From: JAJEBT01 sp965214975
GTDB lineage: Bacteria > Pseudomonadota > Alphaproteobacteria > MPNO01 > UBA830
Length of the DNA: 64,000 nucleotides
NCBI GenBank assembly: GCA_965214975.1
Contig: OZ244055.1
Location: 124,001 to 188,000 of the forward strand
Direction of reading: 5' to 3'
Under the pieces are notes generated by a model. That model searched no databases. It saw nothing but the letters and a program-made list of their open reading frames with translations, and was not told where the DNA came from. This document shows positions 43,464 through 54,529 of this stretch, piece after piece; the stretch's first letter is position 1, and the number at the start of each line of letters is the position of its first letter. Both the position numbers and the translations under genes were made by a program.

Positions 43464-43792
43464 CGGAGCCGCGTCACGCGCCCGGAAACGACGGCGCCCG
43501 CGGAATCCCCGCCCGCGATCCCGAGCGTCACGCACGCGTCGTCGACGCCCGTCACCGTCGCGCGGATCTCGACGCTGTCCCCGACCGGGGTCGGCGCGAG
43601 ATGGCGGATGTCGACCCGAAGGCGGCGCGTCGGCGCGAGGCCCGCGCGGCGGCAGGCGTCCGCGGCCGCCCGTTCGCAGAACTCCGCCAGAACCGGCGTC
43701 GCCAGCACGCGGATGCCGGCGTTGCCCAGCGCGTGCGCCGTGTCGGCCTCGCGCACCTCGGACCGCCAGACCCCCGTCGCCGCCGGCGTCAC
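43460..43792 (-). CDS. FlK-like hotdog thioesterase
   Basis: The start is a GTG overlapping the MBL gene's stop by 4 bases. The 110-residue product has the FlK pattern: EADTAHALGNAGIRVLATPV, then AEFCERAAADACRRAG, VDIRHLAPTPVGDSVEIRAT. The Glu near EFCERA and the His in RHLAPT match expected catalytic positions. FlK hydrolyses fluoroacetyl-CoA; relatives hydrolyse other short acyl-CoAs. It overlaps the next thioesterase gene by 4 bases. Confidence 0.82.
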   Translation of the reverse strand: MTPAATGVWRSEVREADTAHALGNAGIRVLATPVLAEFCERAAADACRRAGLAPTRRLRVDIRHLAPTPVGDSVEIRATVTGVDDACVTLGIAGGDSAGAVVSGRVTRLR

Positions 43793-44808
43793 GGCACCCG
43801 GAACCGCGTCAGGCCGTCGGGATCCCTGTCGCGGCGAAGCCGCCCGAGGCGGACCAGCCGGTTGAGATGGGCCAGGGTCTCGGAAATCGCGAAGTTGTAC
43901 TCGGCGGGTCCGATCTCGCGGTCGAACAGGCGGGGGAGAACCTCGTCCGCGGTGCGCGGCTCCTTGCAGGCCGCCAGCGCGGCGTCGAGCCGCCCGTCGT
44001 GATGGCGGCGCAGCGCGTCGATGCGGCCGTGGATCCCGCGGAAGGGGCGGTCGTGCGACGGCAGCACCAGCGCGTCCCCGGGGACGCCGCCGAACTTGTC
44101 GAGACTCGCCAGGTAGTCGCCCAGGGGATCGCCGTCGGGCTCCGTGTACCACACGCTGATGTTGGACGTGATCCGCGGCAGGATCTGGTCGCCCGAGATC
44201 AGGATCCCGCGCTCGGCGCACCACAGCGACGCGTGCTCGTGGGTGTGGCCGCCGCCCGTGATCACGCGCCACGAATGCCCGCCGATCTGGATCTCCTGGC
44301 CGTCGGCGATGCGCCGCACGGTGTCGGGAAGCCGGTGCCAGGGCTCGCCGAGCCGGTCGCGGAACAGCCGGGCCCCCGCGATCGTCTCCGGCGCCGCGCC
44401 GTTCTCCGCGAAGAACCCGTCCCAGCGCGCGAAGTCGTGCGTCACCAGCCGGGCCGACGCCACGTGGGCCTGCAGCCATTCCGAGTAGGGCGCCCACAGC
44501 GGCGCGCCCCACCGCTCGGCGAACCAGCCGGCGAGCCCCATGTGGTCGGGGTGGAAGTGCGAGCAGATCGTCCGCTCCGGCGCGCCGCCGCCGAGCCGCT
44601 CCAGGATCCCGAGCCACGCCTCGCGGACGGCGTCGGTGTTGTAGCCGGTGTCGACCACCGTCCAGCCCCCGCCGTCCTCCAGAAGCCACAGGTTGATGTG
44701 GTCGAGGGCGAACGGCAGCGGCATGCGCACCCAGTGGAGGCCCTCGGCGACCTCGAGGGCCTCGCCCTCCGCCAGCGGCGGAAAGGGGTACTCGATCCCG
44801 TCGGCCAT
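43789..44808 (-). CDS. MBL-fold metallo-hydrolase
   Basis: The 339-residue protein has the metallo-beta-lactamase motif HFHPDHMG (His84, His86, Asp88, His89), then GGGHTHEHASLWC and ISGDQILPRITSN as later metal ligands. A C-terminal ~90-residue winged-helix-like segment (ADEVLPRLFDREIG, AHLNRLVRLGRLRR) is typical of lactonase/thioesterase-type members. It lies 7 bases after the alpha/beta hydrolase gene and overlaps the next gene. A role as thioesterase or lactonase in the same catabolic route is inferred. Confidence 0.9.
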   Translation of the reverse strand: MADGIEYPFPPLAEGEALEVAEGLHWVRMPLPFALDHINLWLLEDGGGWTVVDTGYNTDAVREAWLGILERLGGGAPERTICSHFHPDHMGLAGWFAERWGAPLWAPYSEWLQAHVASARLVTHDFARWDGFFAENGAAPETIAGARLFRDRLGEPWHRLPDTVRRIADGQEIQIGGHSWRVITGGGHTHEHASLWCAERGILISGDQILPRITSNISVWYTEPDGDPLGDYLASLDKFGGVPGDALVLPSHDRPFRGIHGRIDALRRHHDGRLDAALAACKEPRTADEVLPRLFDREIGPAEYNFAISETLAHLNRLVRLGRLRRDRDPDGLTRFRVP

Positions 44809-44815
44809 GCCGGCT

Positions 44816-45598
44816 TCAGGCGGCGTCCGCGGAACGGTGCGGGGCGAGGAACCGCGCGATGCGCCCGACCGTGCGCCCGGGATCCTCGAGATGCGGAAAA
44901 TGCCCGAGCCCCGCCATCAGGTCGGTCTCGGCATGCGCCACCGCGCGGCCGATGCTCTCGAGCTGCTCCGGAAGCCCGTAGGCGTCCTCCGCCCCCTGGA
45001 GGGCGAGAAGCGGCGCCCGGAACGACGCGATCCCGTCCGAGATGTCCCAGCTGTCGTAGAGCGCGCGCCGCCACGTCCCGGACCACAGCCGCAGCAGGCC
45101 GCGGGCGCGCGCGCCGTGGAACCGCGTCATCCACTCCGGCACGTCGCCGTCCTCGGCCATCCGCGCGTGGCGCTCGGCCTGCGCCAGCGTCAGCCGGTCC
45201 CGCCGGACGTGGGCCGCGATCGCGACCGCGGCCCGGACGCGCCCGTGGCGGCGGGCGCCGTGCAGGAGCGCCACCGTGCCGCCGTCCGAATGGCCGACCA
45301 GGAGGCAGTCCGCGATGCCGGCGGCGTCGAGAACCCGCTCCAGCCGGTCGGCCTCGACGCCCATGAAGTCGTCCGGGAACGCGGCCGCCTCGTCCGAGCG
45401 GCCGTAGCCGAGCCGGTCGTAGGCGAAGGCGGGAAGCCCGAGGGCCTCGCCGAGCCGCCCGGGAAACCCCCGCAGCGACTCCACGCTGCCGAGCCCGTCG
45501 TGCAGGAACACCAGGACCGGGTCCGTGCCGGCGCGCGGGCGGATCCAGGCCCCGGAGAGGCGGCCCTCGGGAAGGTCGATCCGGACGCGCTCAGCCAT
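44816..45598 (-). CDS. Alpha/beta hydrolase
   Basis: The 260-residue protein has the nucleophile elbow VGHSDGG (Ser104), an oxyanion-hole region FLHDGLGSVESLR, and the C-terminal His in AGLGHFPHLEDPGR. It lacks a signal peptide and is cytoplasmic. Family members hydrolyse esters, lactones or C-C bonds; the substrate cannot be told. It overlaps the upstream PanE-like gene by 8 bases. Confidence 0.9.
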   Translation of the reverse strand: MAERVRIDLPEGRLSGAWIRPRAGTDPVLVFLHDGLGSVESLRGFPGRLGEALGLPAFAYDRLGYGRSDEAAAFPDDFMGVEADRLERVLDAAGIADCLLVGHSDGGTVALLHGARRHGRVRAAVAIAAHVRRDRLTLAQAERHARMAEDGDVPEWMTRFHGARARGLLRLWSGTWRRALYDSWDISDGIASFRAPLLALQGAEDAYGLPEQLESIGRAVAHAETDLMAGLGHFPHLEDPGRTVGRIARFLAPHRSADAA

Positions 45599-46568
45599 GG
45601 CAGCCGGCCTCGCGGGCCCGCTGGCGCACGAGGGCGAGAACCGCGTCGATGCACGGGGTCGCGACCCCGGTCATGCGCCCCATCTCCTGCACCGCCGTCA
45701 CCAGCGCGTCGATCTCCATCGGCCGCCCGCGCTCGAGATCCTGGAGCATCGACGTCCGGTGCGCGCCGACCTTCACCGCGCCGTCGATCCGGCGCTCGGC
45801 GTCGACCGCGAACCGGACGCCCAGCCTCTCGCCGATCTCCCGCGCCTCGAGCATCATGCGCCGCGCCACCCCGCGCGTCCCGGGATCGGTCCCGATCGTC
45901 TCCAGCGTCGCGCCCGTGAGCGCGCTGATCGGGTTGAACGACAGGTTGCCCCACAGCTTGACCCAGATCTCGCTGCGGATGTCGGGCCGCACCGGCGCCT
46001 TGAACCCGGCGGCGATCAGGAGTTCCGACAGCGCCGTCACCCGCGCGCTCCTCTCGCCCGACGGCTCGCCGAGCGGGAACCGGTCGCCGTCGACATGCGC
46101 GATCACCCCCGGCTCGACCACCTCCGCCGCCGGATGCACCACGCAGCCGATCATGCGCTCGGGCCCCAGCGTGTCCCGCAGCGCGCCGTCCGGATCGAGG
46201 CACGCGAGCGAACGGTCCCGGTAGGGGCCGTCGAGGCCGTGGAAATACCACCACGGAACGCCGTTGACGCCCCACACCACCGCCGTGCCGTCGTGGAACA
46301 GCTCGGCGATCCGGCCCGCCGCCGCGGCCACGGAATGCGCCTTCAGCGTGAGCACCACGTAGTCCTGCGGCCCCGCCTCGGCCGGATCCCCGAACGCCGG
46401 AACCCGCACCCGCCGGCGCTCGCCGCCCGACACCACGACGAGGCCGCGAGCCCGCATCGCCTCCAGGTGCGGCCCCCTCGCGATCAGGGAGACGTCGGCG
46501 CCGTGCGCCGCGAGCCCGGCGCCGAGATAGCCGCCGATCGCGCCGGCGCCGAAGATGCAGATGCGCAC
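45591..46568 (-). CDS. Ketopantoate reductase-like (PanE/ApbA family) protein
   Basis: The 325-residue protein has an N-terminal Rossmann motif GAGAIGGYLGA for NADPH, the Lys in VVLTLKAHSV, and a C-terminal helical domain with EIWVKLWGNLSFNPISALTG, whose Lys and Asn are family catalytic residues. Members reduce 2-oxo acids such as 2-dehydropantoate. Within an operon of malate synthase and an acyl-CoA ligase it may instead act on another 2-oxo acid, so I do not give it the panE symbol. It lies 12 bases after the ligase gene. Confidence 0.88.
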   Translation of the reverse strand: MRICIFGAGAIGGYLGAGLAAHGADVSLIARGPHLEAMRARGLVVVSGGERRRVRVPAFGDPAEAGPQDYVVLTLKAHSVAAAAGRIAELFHDGTAVVWGVNGVPWWYFHGLDGPYRDRSLACLDPDGALRDTLGPERMIGCVVHPAAEVVEPGVIAHVDGDRFPLGEPSGERSARVTALSELLIAAGFKAPVRPDIRSEIWVKLWGNLSFNPISALTGATLETIGTDPGTRGVARRMMLEAREIGERLGVRFAVDAERRIDGAVKVGAHRTSMLQDLERGRPMEIDALVTAVQEMGRMTGVATPCIDAVLALVRQRAREAGCHG

Positions 46569-46580
46569 GGCCGCCGCCCG

Positions 46581-48107
<1,527 letters not shown>

Positions 48108-48132
48108 TCGCGGACTCCCGGAACGCCGGCGC

Positions 48133-50304
48133 TCAGCCCCTCGCCTTCGCCTCGCGGCGGCGGCGGTGCAGCACCGGCTCGGTGTAGCCGTTCGGCTGCT
48201 CGGTGCCGCGGAACACCAGGTCGCAGGCCGCCTGGAAGGCGATGCTGGACCCGAAGTCCGGCGCCATGTTCCTGTATCCGGGATCCCCGGCGTTCTGCCG
48301 GTCGACCACCGCCGCCATGCGCTCCAGCGTCTCGCGCACCTGCTCCTCGGTGCAGACCCCGTGGCGGAGCCAGTTGGCGACGTGCTGGCTCGAGATCCTG
48401 AGCGTCGCGCGGTCCTCCATCAGCCCGACGTCGTTGATGTCGGGCACCTTGGAGCAGCCGATCCCCTGGTCGACCCACCGGACCACGTAGCCGAGAATAC
48501 CCTGGGCGTTGTTGTCGAGCTCGCGGCGGACGTCCCCGGGCGGCCAGTCGGGCCGGTCGGCCACGGGCAGCGTCAGGATGTCGTCGAGGCGCGCCCGCGG
48601 CCGGTCCGCGAGCTCGCGCTGGCGCGCGAACACGTCGACCTCGTGGTAGTGCATGGCGTGCAGCGTGGCCGCGGTCGGCGACGGCACCCAGGCGGTGTTG
48701 GCGCCGGCCCGGGGATGGGCGATCTTCTGCGCGACCATGTCGGCCATCAGGTCCGGCATGGCCCACATGCCCTTGCCGATCTGGGCGCGGCCCTGCAGCC
48801 CGCACTCGAGGCCGACGTCGACGTTCCAGTCCTCGTAGGCGAGGATCCAGGCGGACGTCTTCATGTCGCCCTTGCGGATCATCGGGCCCGCCTCCATCGA
48901 GGTGTGCATCTCGTCGCCCGTGCGGTCGAGGAACCCGGTGTTGATGAAGGCGACCCGGTCGCGGGCCGCCCGGATGCACTCCTTGAGGTTGACCGTGGTG
49001 CGGCGCTCCTCGTCCATGATCCCCATCTTGAGCGTGTTGCGGCCGAGGCCGAGCGCGTCCTCGATGCGCGCGAACAGGTCGTCGGCGAAGGCGACCTCCT
49101 CGGGGCCGTGCATCTTGGGCTTGACGATGTAGATCGATCCGGTCCGCGAATTGCGGCCCGCGCCGGCGCCGAGAACGTCGCGCCTGGCGATCAGCGACGT
49201 CATCACGCCGTCGAGAACGCCTTCCGGGATCCCGTTGCCGTCGCCGTCGACGACCGCGTCGATCGTCATCAGGTGGCCGACGTTGCGGACCAGCATCAGG
49301 CTGCGCCCCGGCAGCGCGAACGCGCTCCCGTCGGGCGCCCGGTACCCGCGGTCGGGGGCCAGGGTCCGCTCGACCGTTCCGCCGGACTTCTCGAAACGCG
49401 CCGTCAGGTCGCCGCGCACCAGGCCCAGCCAGTTGCGGTAGGCGAGCACCTTGTCCCCGGCGTCGACGGTGGCCACCGAATCCTCGCAGTCCATGATCGT
49501 CGTGACCGCGGATTCGAGGATCACGTCGCGGACCCCGGCGGCGTCGTCCGCCCCCACCGCATGGTCCCGGTCGATGCTGATCTCCACGTGAAGGCCGTTG
49601 TTGACGAGCAGGACGGCCGACGGATCGGCGGGCTCGCCGCGAAAGCCCGCGAACCGGCCCGCGTCGGCGAGCCCCGTCGCCGCGCCGCCGCCGAGGGACA
49701 CCGAAAGCGCGCCGTCCTCGACGGCGTAGCGGACCGCGTCGCGGTGCGATCCCTCCGCGAGCGGCGCGGCCCGGTCGAGAAACCCCCTGGCGTAGGCGAT
49801 GACGCGGGCGCCCCGCGCCGGGTTGTAGGAGCCGCCGCGCCCGGCGCCGTCGTCGTCGGGGATGACGTCGGTGCCGTAGAGGGCGTCGTAGAGGCTGCCC
49901 CAGCGCGCGTTCGCGGCGTTCAGCGCGTAGCGCGCGTTGGTGACCGGAACCACGAGCTGCGGCCCCGGAACCGACGCGATCTCGGCGTCGGTGCCGGCGG
50001 TGCCGATCCCGAACGCCGGCCCTTCCGGAACCAGATAGCCGATCCCGGTCAGGAACTCCCTGTACCCGGCGGCGTCGAGGGGCCGGCCCCGGCGTTCGCG
50101 GTGCCAGTCGTCGATCCGCGCCTGCAGCTCGTCGCGGCGCGCGAGAAGCGCGCGGTTGCGCGGGGAGAACTCGGCGACGATGGCCTCGAAAGACGCCCAG
50201 AACGCCCCGGGGCCGATGCCGGTGCCGGGCAGCGCCTCGGCCTCGACGAATTGGTGGAGCGTCGCGTCGACGCTCAGCGTTCCGACCGTTGTCCGACCGC
50301 CCAT
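48133..50304 (-). CDS. glcB: Malate synthase G
   Basis: The 723-residue enzyme condenses glyoxylate with acetyl-CoA to malate. The length and motifs are those of isoform G: LVVPVTNARYALNAANARWG near the N-terminus, TIMDCEDSVATVD, VAFINTGFLDRTGDEMHTSM, and GKGMWAMPDLMADMV. The start at 50304 (MGGRTTVGTLSVDATL) matches the usual N-terminus better than the ATG at 50340, which lies inside the promoter. It is the first gene of the minus-strand operon 43083-50304, with a good promoter at 50339-50367. The operon thus centres on glyoxylate or C2 compounds. Confidence 0.95.
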   Translation of the reverse strand: MGGRTTVGTLSVDATLHQFVEAEALPGTGIGPGAFWASFEAIVAEFSPRNRALLARRDELQARIDDWHRERRGRPLDAAGYREFLTGIGYLVPEGPAFGIGTAGTDAEIASVPGPQLVVPVTNARYALNAANARWGSLYDALYGTDVIPDDDGAGRGGSYNPARGARVIAYARGFLDRAAPLAEGSHRDAVRYAVEDGALSVSLGGGAATGLADAGRFAGFRGEPADPSAVLLVNNGLHVEISIDRDHAVGADDAAGVRDVILESAVTTIMDCEDSVATVDAGDKVLAYRNWLGLVRGDLTARFEKSGGTVERTLAPDRGYRAPDGSAFALPGRSLMLVRNVGHLMTIDAVVDGDGNGIPEGVLDGVMTSLIARRDVLGAGAGRNSRTGSIYIVKPKMHGPEEVAFADDLFARIEDALGLGRNTLKMGIMDEERRTTVNLKECIRAARDRVAFINTGFLDRTGDEMHTSMEAGPMIRKGDMKTSAWILAYEDWNVDVGLECGLQGRAQIGKGMWAMPDLMADMVAQKIAHPRAGANTAWVPSPTAATLHAMHYHEVDVFARQRELADRPRARLDDILTLPVADRPDWPPGDVRRELDNNAQGILGYVVRWVDQGIGCSKVPDINDVGLMEDRATLRISSQHVANWLRHGVCTEEQVRETLERMAAVVDRQNAGDPGYRNMAPDFGSSIAFQAACDLVFRGTEQPNGYTEPVLHRRRREAKARG

Positions 50305-50338
50305 GGCGCCTTTTCCCCCGCCTCGTGCCGAGCGCGCC

Positions 50339-50367
50339 AATGTAGGGCATGGCCCCGCCGTTCACAA
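50339..50367 (-). promoter_or_regulatory. Sigma70-type promoter of the malate synthase operon
   Basis: On the minus strand TTGTGA (50367-50362) is followed after 17 bases by TACATT (50344-50339). The start codon is 35 bases further on. Confidence 0.65.
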
Positions 50368-50532
50368 ACCCGCGCGGCCGCTGCGGCCGCGGGACGATCC
50401 CGCGCTCGCCGGTTGCGGCCGGTCTCCGATTTTCCAGGCGCCGAGCGCTTCCAGCTCCCGCTGCGACAGCGTGTTCGCGCACTCGGCGGCGGAGACCGGC
50501 CCGCGCATGTTCGCGAGCCGCTCGCCCAACCC

Positions 50533-50975
50533 ATGGGCATCGACCCCGACCGCTGGACCGGCCGCATCATCGACCAGCACAAGGGCGTGGTGCAGTTGCT
50601 TCCCGCGGCCGAGCGCGCCAGGACGCTTTTCGGCGAAGACGGCGCTGGCGCCGCCGCCGACTGGATCGACAGCATCCTGGGCGCCGGCACGCAGGCAGCA
50701 CTGTTTCCCGAACTGGAAACCGCGCCGCCGTCGAGGAACCGGCGACGAGAAGGCGGGGCCGTCATCGACGGCAGCTTCGAACTTCGGATCGGCGACGCCA
50801 CCGCGCTTGACCGCGTGCCCGCGGCCATGCTCCTCCAAGCAAGGGGCCATTCCAACGCTTTGCGGACGCTGATCGCATCCGAACGGGACCGCGGCGCGGA
50901 TTCTCCGCGCCTTGTCCGCGTGGCAGTCGCGAGAAGCGGGTGCTTGACGCCATGCTCCCGGCTGTGCCGAGGTGA
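50533..50975 (+). pseudogene. DUF1156-type defence methyltransferase, C-terminal remnant
   Basis: The frame from 50533 reads WTGRIIDQHKGVVQLLPAAE, then ARTLFGEDGAGAAADWID, LGAGTQAALFPELE and ALDRVPAAMLLQARGHSNAL. This resembles the extreme C-terminus of DUF1156 proteins, adenine-methyltransferase-like components of phage-defence islands. The final EKRVLDAMLPAVPR and stop are in another frame, so there is an internal deletion or frameshift. Everything N-terminal, including the catalytic domain, is gone. The identification rests on recalled family resemblance. Confidence 0.6.
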
Positions 50976-51110
50976 CGGAATGGAGCTCTTCGTTGACAGA
51001 CGGCAAGCCGGTGGAAACGCTCTGCCGACGGACTGTCGGATCCCGACCGGCGCCGATGCCGGTCCGGCCGGATCGACGAAGCCCGAGAAAGAGAATCCAG
51101 GGAGAAAATC

Positions 51111-51368
51111 ATGATTGAAGAGACCGACCTGCTCGCTCGCATCACCGTTCGCCCGGACGTCTTCGGCGGCAAGCCGATCATCCGCGACATGCGGATCGCC
51201 GTGGAGCACGTCCTGGCCAATCTGGCGGCAGGGGAGACCGTTGAAGACCTGCTCAGGAACTATCCGTTCCTCGAACCGGAGGACATCCGGGCCTGCCTTC
51301 TACTTGCTTACCGCTCGTTGGCGGGGGAGCAGGTGCACGACCGCATCGCGGTTCGGGAGACTTCGTGA
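51111..51368 (+). CDS. DUF433 antitoxin-like protein
   Basis: The 85-residue protein starts at an ATG with ccagggagaaa upstream. It matches the DUF433 pattern: LARITVRPDVFGGKPIIRDM, then RIAVEHVLANLAAGETVEDL and PFLEPEDIRACLLLAYRS, with a winged-helix fold. DUF433 proteins are the antitoxin-like partners of DUF5615 PIN-like toxins, and the next gene is such a partner, overlapping by 4 bases (GTGA). The whole pair sits between remnants of two larger defence-type genes. Confidence 0.9.
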   Translation: MIEETDLLARITVRPDVFGGKPIIRDMRIAVEHVLANLAAGETVEDLLRNYPFLEPEDIRACLLLAYRSLAGEQVHDRIAVRETS

Positions 51369-51670
51369 AATTCCTGCTCGACGAGTGCGCCGCCTCGCGG
51401 CCCCTGCCTGCGGCCCCGGCAGAGCTTGGGCACGATGTTCCGTCTGCTCGCGACCGTTCCCCCCAGGCTTCGGACGAGGCGTTGCCGGAGGTCGCCCGGG
51501 GCGCCGGTCTTCCAGTTGTCCCCTTTCCCGAAGACGGCGCAGCCATACAGGACACGCCACGCCTGATGCTGGTTCTCATCGACCCGGAGGTCGAATGGAA
51601 GCGCGACGGGCGGATTGCAAGACGGATTGCGCAATGGACCAGGGAGAGGGGAGCTTCGCCGAGACTGTAG
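51365..51670 (+). CDS. DUF5615 PIN-like toxin, probably degenerate
   Basis: The 101-residue product starts at a GTG overlapping the antitoxin stop and opens MKFLLDECAASRPL, the DUF5615 Mut7-C/PIN-like start (Asp6, Glu7). GHDVPSARDRSPQASDEALP follows as in the family. The usual second acidic cluster (TEDKDFG) appears only as PEDGAAIQD, and the final strands are altered. The early catalytic residues remain but the centre is changed, so toxicity is doubtful. It ends exactly where the DUF499-like fragment begins. Confidence 0.75.
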   Translation: MKFLLDECAASRPLPAAPAELGHDVPSARDRSPQASDEALPEVARGAGLPVVPFPEDGAAIQDTPRLMLVLIDPEVEWKRDGRIARRIAQWTRERGASPRL

Positions 51671-52651
51671 CCCGCCTCCCTGGTCTGGCGCGCCAGGAAG
51701 TCGGGACGGGAGCTCAGGGACCGGGTGGAGCAATGGCTTGCCTGGAAACGGGTCTTCCGAGAGGTGGCGGAAGGCGTGCTCGGCACGGAGTTCGACCGGG
51801 CCGACCGGAACGAGCTGCGCGCCAAGGTGAAGGGCGCGGAAAACGTGGCGAGAGACGAGGTCTGGGGCGGCTACCGCTTCGTGGCACTCCATGATGCCCA
51901 AGCCGATTCCCGACCCAGGACCATTGACCCTGGGGCCGGTCATGGCAGCGCGAACGAGACGCTCTGCGGCCGCGCGATCGCCGCGCTCGGGACCGAAGCC
52001 CTCCTCAGCGAGACTGTCGGCGCCGGCTATCTCGACCGGCACTGGCCGCCGGCGTTCAGGGAGACCGGGGCCTGGCCGCTCGCCGGCCTGCGCCGGAGTT
52101 TCCTCGACGGTTCGTTGACCCGGCTCATTGATCCCGATGCCACCCTGCGCCGGAAGATCGTCGAGTTCGTCGAAAGCGGTTCCTTCGGTCTCGCATCCGG
52201 CACCGCGGCGGATGGCCGGCACGAACGCCTGTGGCACGCGGAGCCGGTCGGGGCCGAAGAAGTCGTGTTCGAGCCGAGCGTGTTCCTTCTGACCAAGGCC
52301 CGGAGCGAGGCGCTTCGAGCGGCGGCGGCACCCGAACCGGGACCGGAACCCCCGGGCGACCAGGAGTCCGGTCCCGGCACCGGACGCCGCCCTGAACCCG
52401 TGTTCCGCCCGGACGCACCGCCGACTCGACTGCGCGTGTCCGGAACGGTGCCGCCGGAGTTATGGAACCGTCTCGGCACCAAGGTCATCCCGAAGCTCCG
52501 GTCCGGCGAAGGACTCACGGCGAGGGTGGAATTCCAGGCCGAGATCGCGGCACCCAAGGCCGCATCCCTGGAAACGGACCTTCGGCAAGCGCTCACCGAA
52601 CTCGGTCTCGAGGAACAGGTAAGCGTTGAATGTCGGACGCGGAAACCGTGA
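51671..52651 (+). pseudogene. DUF499-type defence ATPase, C-terminal remnant
   Basis: The frame is open from directly after the DUF5615 stop. It encodes about 326 residues resembling the C-terminus of DUF499 proteins, large ATPases found with DUF1156 methyltransferases in defence islands. Segments include EQWLAWKRVFREVAEGVLGT, DEVWGGYRFVALHD, ETLCGRAIAALGTEALLSE, VGAGYLDRHWPPAFRETGAW, LRRKIVEFVESGSFGLASG, and near the end SGTVPPELWNRLGTKVIPKL. The N-terminal ATPase domain is missing and no start with a ribosome site exists. It is a sharp-edged truncation. Confidence 0.65.
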
Positions 52652-53116
52652 CAATCCCGGACGGAGGGTAGCGGGGGCGAAAGCCGACGGAAGCGGACAA
52701 GGCTTCGATGACCGGGATGGATGTGCACGCGCCGACCCTGGCGGATGAGGAGCGTTGCGACGAGGCCCCGGGGGCGCGCGGCCACGCAAGCGAGGCGATC
52801 CCGACCCGGGGACCGTGGCCAAGCCCGCCGACGTCGGTGCATCCGTCCCCAGAAAGGAACGTCCTTCGGCTCGCGCACGGGGCCTGCCATCGGCTTGTCC
52901 GGGTGGGTCGGAGGCGGTCCCGTTCGTGCCGTCGCCACGGTCTGCGGGCTTTGAGGGCGTCGCCAATCGGCCGGGTCCGGTTCGGAGCCGCGGCACGGGA
53001 CCACCCTGACGGCGGCCGGTCCGCGTCTTGAAATCCCCGGCGGATTCCGGCACAAACGGAAACGACGACCGGCCGGGCCGCGAAGGCGCGGCGGTCGGCG
53101 AGCCGGAGACAGTTCC
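52652..53116 (+). other. Gene-free stretch upstream of the thiolase
   Basis: No gene was recognised in 465 bases. The right end holds the thiolase ribosome site (gccggagaca). Confidence 0.4.
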
Positions 53117-54293
53117 ATGACCGAAGTCGTCATCGCGGGCGCGGCCCGCACCCCCGTCGGAACCTTCAACGGCGCGCTTGCCGCGCTTGCGGCCTCGGAG
53201 CTCGGCAAGGTCGCGATCTCGGCCGCGCTCGAGCGTGCGGGCGTCGATCCCGGCGAGGTCTCCGAAGTGATCATGGGCCAGATCCTGACCGCGGCGCAGG
53301 GCCAGAATCCGGCGCGCCAGGCGTCCGTCGCCGCGGGCCTGCCGGTCGAGGTTCCCGCGTACGGCGTCAACCAGCTCTGCGGCTCCGGCCTCAAGTCCGT
53401 CGCCATGGGGCTGCAGGCGATCCGCAACGGCGATTCCGGGATTGTCGTCGCCGGCGGGCAGGAATCGATGAGTCAGGCGCCGCATGCGCGGAACCTGCGG
53501 ACCGGGGCCAAGATGGGCGACGCGGAGTTCGTGGACACCATGATCAAGGACGGTCTGTGGGACGCCTTCAACGGCTACCACATGGGCAACACGGCCGAGA
53601 ACGTCGCCGAGCGCTGGCAGATCACCCGCGACGAGCAGGACCGCTTCGCCGTCCGCTCGCAGCGGAAGGCCGAGGACGCCCAGAGATCCGGCCGGTTCGA
53701 CGACGAGATCGTGCCCGTCACCCTTTCCACCCGCAGGGGCGACATCACCGTCGACACCGACGAGCACCCGCGCAACGGCACCGCCCTCGAGGATCTCGCG
53801 AAGCTCCGGCCCGCCTTCGCCCCCGGCGGCACGGTGACCGCGGGCAACGCGTCGGGCATCAACGACGGTGCCGCGGCGCTCGTCCTGATGACCGCCGCCG
53901 AGGCGGAGGAGCGCGGCATCGAGCCTCTGGCCCGGATCGTTTCCTGGGCCCAGGTCGGGGTCGACCCCGCGATCATGGGGTCGGGGCCCATCCCCGCGAG
54001 CCGCAAGGCCCTCGAGAGCGCCGGCTGGTCGGTGGACGACCTCGACCTCGTCGAGGCCAACGAGGCGTTCGCCGCGCAGGCCCTGCGCGGTCAACAAGGA
54101 TCTCGGCTGGGATCCGGACAGGGTGAACGTCAACGGCGGCGCGATCGCGCTCGGGCATCCCATCGGCGCCTCGGGCGCCCGCGTCCTGGTGACGCTCCTG
54201 CACGAGATGCGCCGCCGCGACGCCCGCAGGGGCCTGGCCACGCTCTGCATCGGCGGCGGCATGGGAATCGCCATGTGCGTGGCGCGGGACTGA
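53117..54293 (+). pseudogene. Acetyl-CoA acetyltransferase with a single-base frameshift
   Basis: This would be a 391-residue biosynthetic-type thiolase (PhaA/AtoB) joining two acetyl-CoA to acetoacetyl-CoA. The nucleophile is Cys88 in NQLCGSGLKSV. Family blocks DAFNGYHMGNTAENVA and EANEAFAAQAL are intact in the first frame. The frame then shifts at about 54084-54090 (ccctgcgcggtc has one base more than the expected ccctggcggtc). The essential His and second Cys (NGGAIALGHPIGASGAR, LCIGGGMG) follow in the next frame, ending ARD at 54293. It is either a recent pseudogene or an assembly error, since the rest is well preserved. Confidence 0.85.
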
Positions 54294-54385
54294 TCTCCCG
54301 CCCGCCGCGGAGCCCGCTCCGGACGGCGTCCGTGACCTGCACATGAGAGCTGCGAGCCAAGATCGGACGATGGAAATTCGCCAAG

Positions 54386-54529
54386 ATGGCGAACAGCGTT
54401 CTGAGGCGCGGGCGACTCGGGAAATCGCTATGGGCGATGAAAGGATCGCCGTACTATCCGCCGGACGGCGGCGACGCCGTGCTCATGGTCGAGCGGGCGA
54501 GATATTTGGAAGATATCGAGTATGACTGA
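54386..54529 (+). CDS. Possible 47-residue small protein
   Basis: A short frame starting at ATG 54386 encodes a basic start (MANSVLRRGRLGKS) and a distinctive end (SPYYPPDGGDAVLMVERARY, then LEDIEYD). Its stop overlaps the next gene's start by 8 bases, which fits an operon. The ribosome site is weak. A second frame here (54370-54525) overlaps the same start as ATGA, so the choice is uncertain. Confidence 0.35.
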   Translation: MANSVLRRGRLGKSLWAMKGSPYYPPDGGDAVLMVERARYLEDIEYD

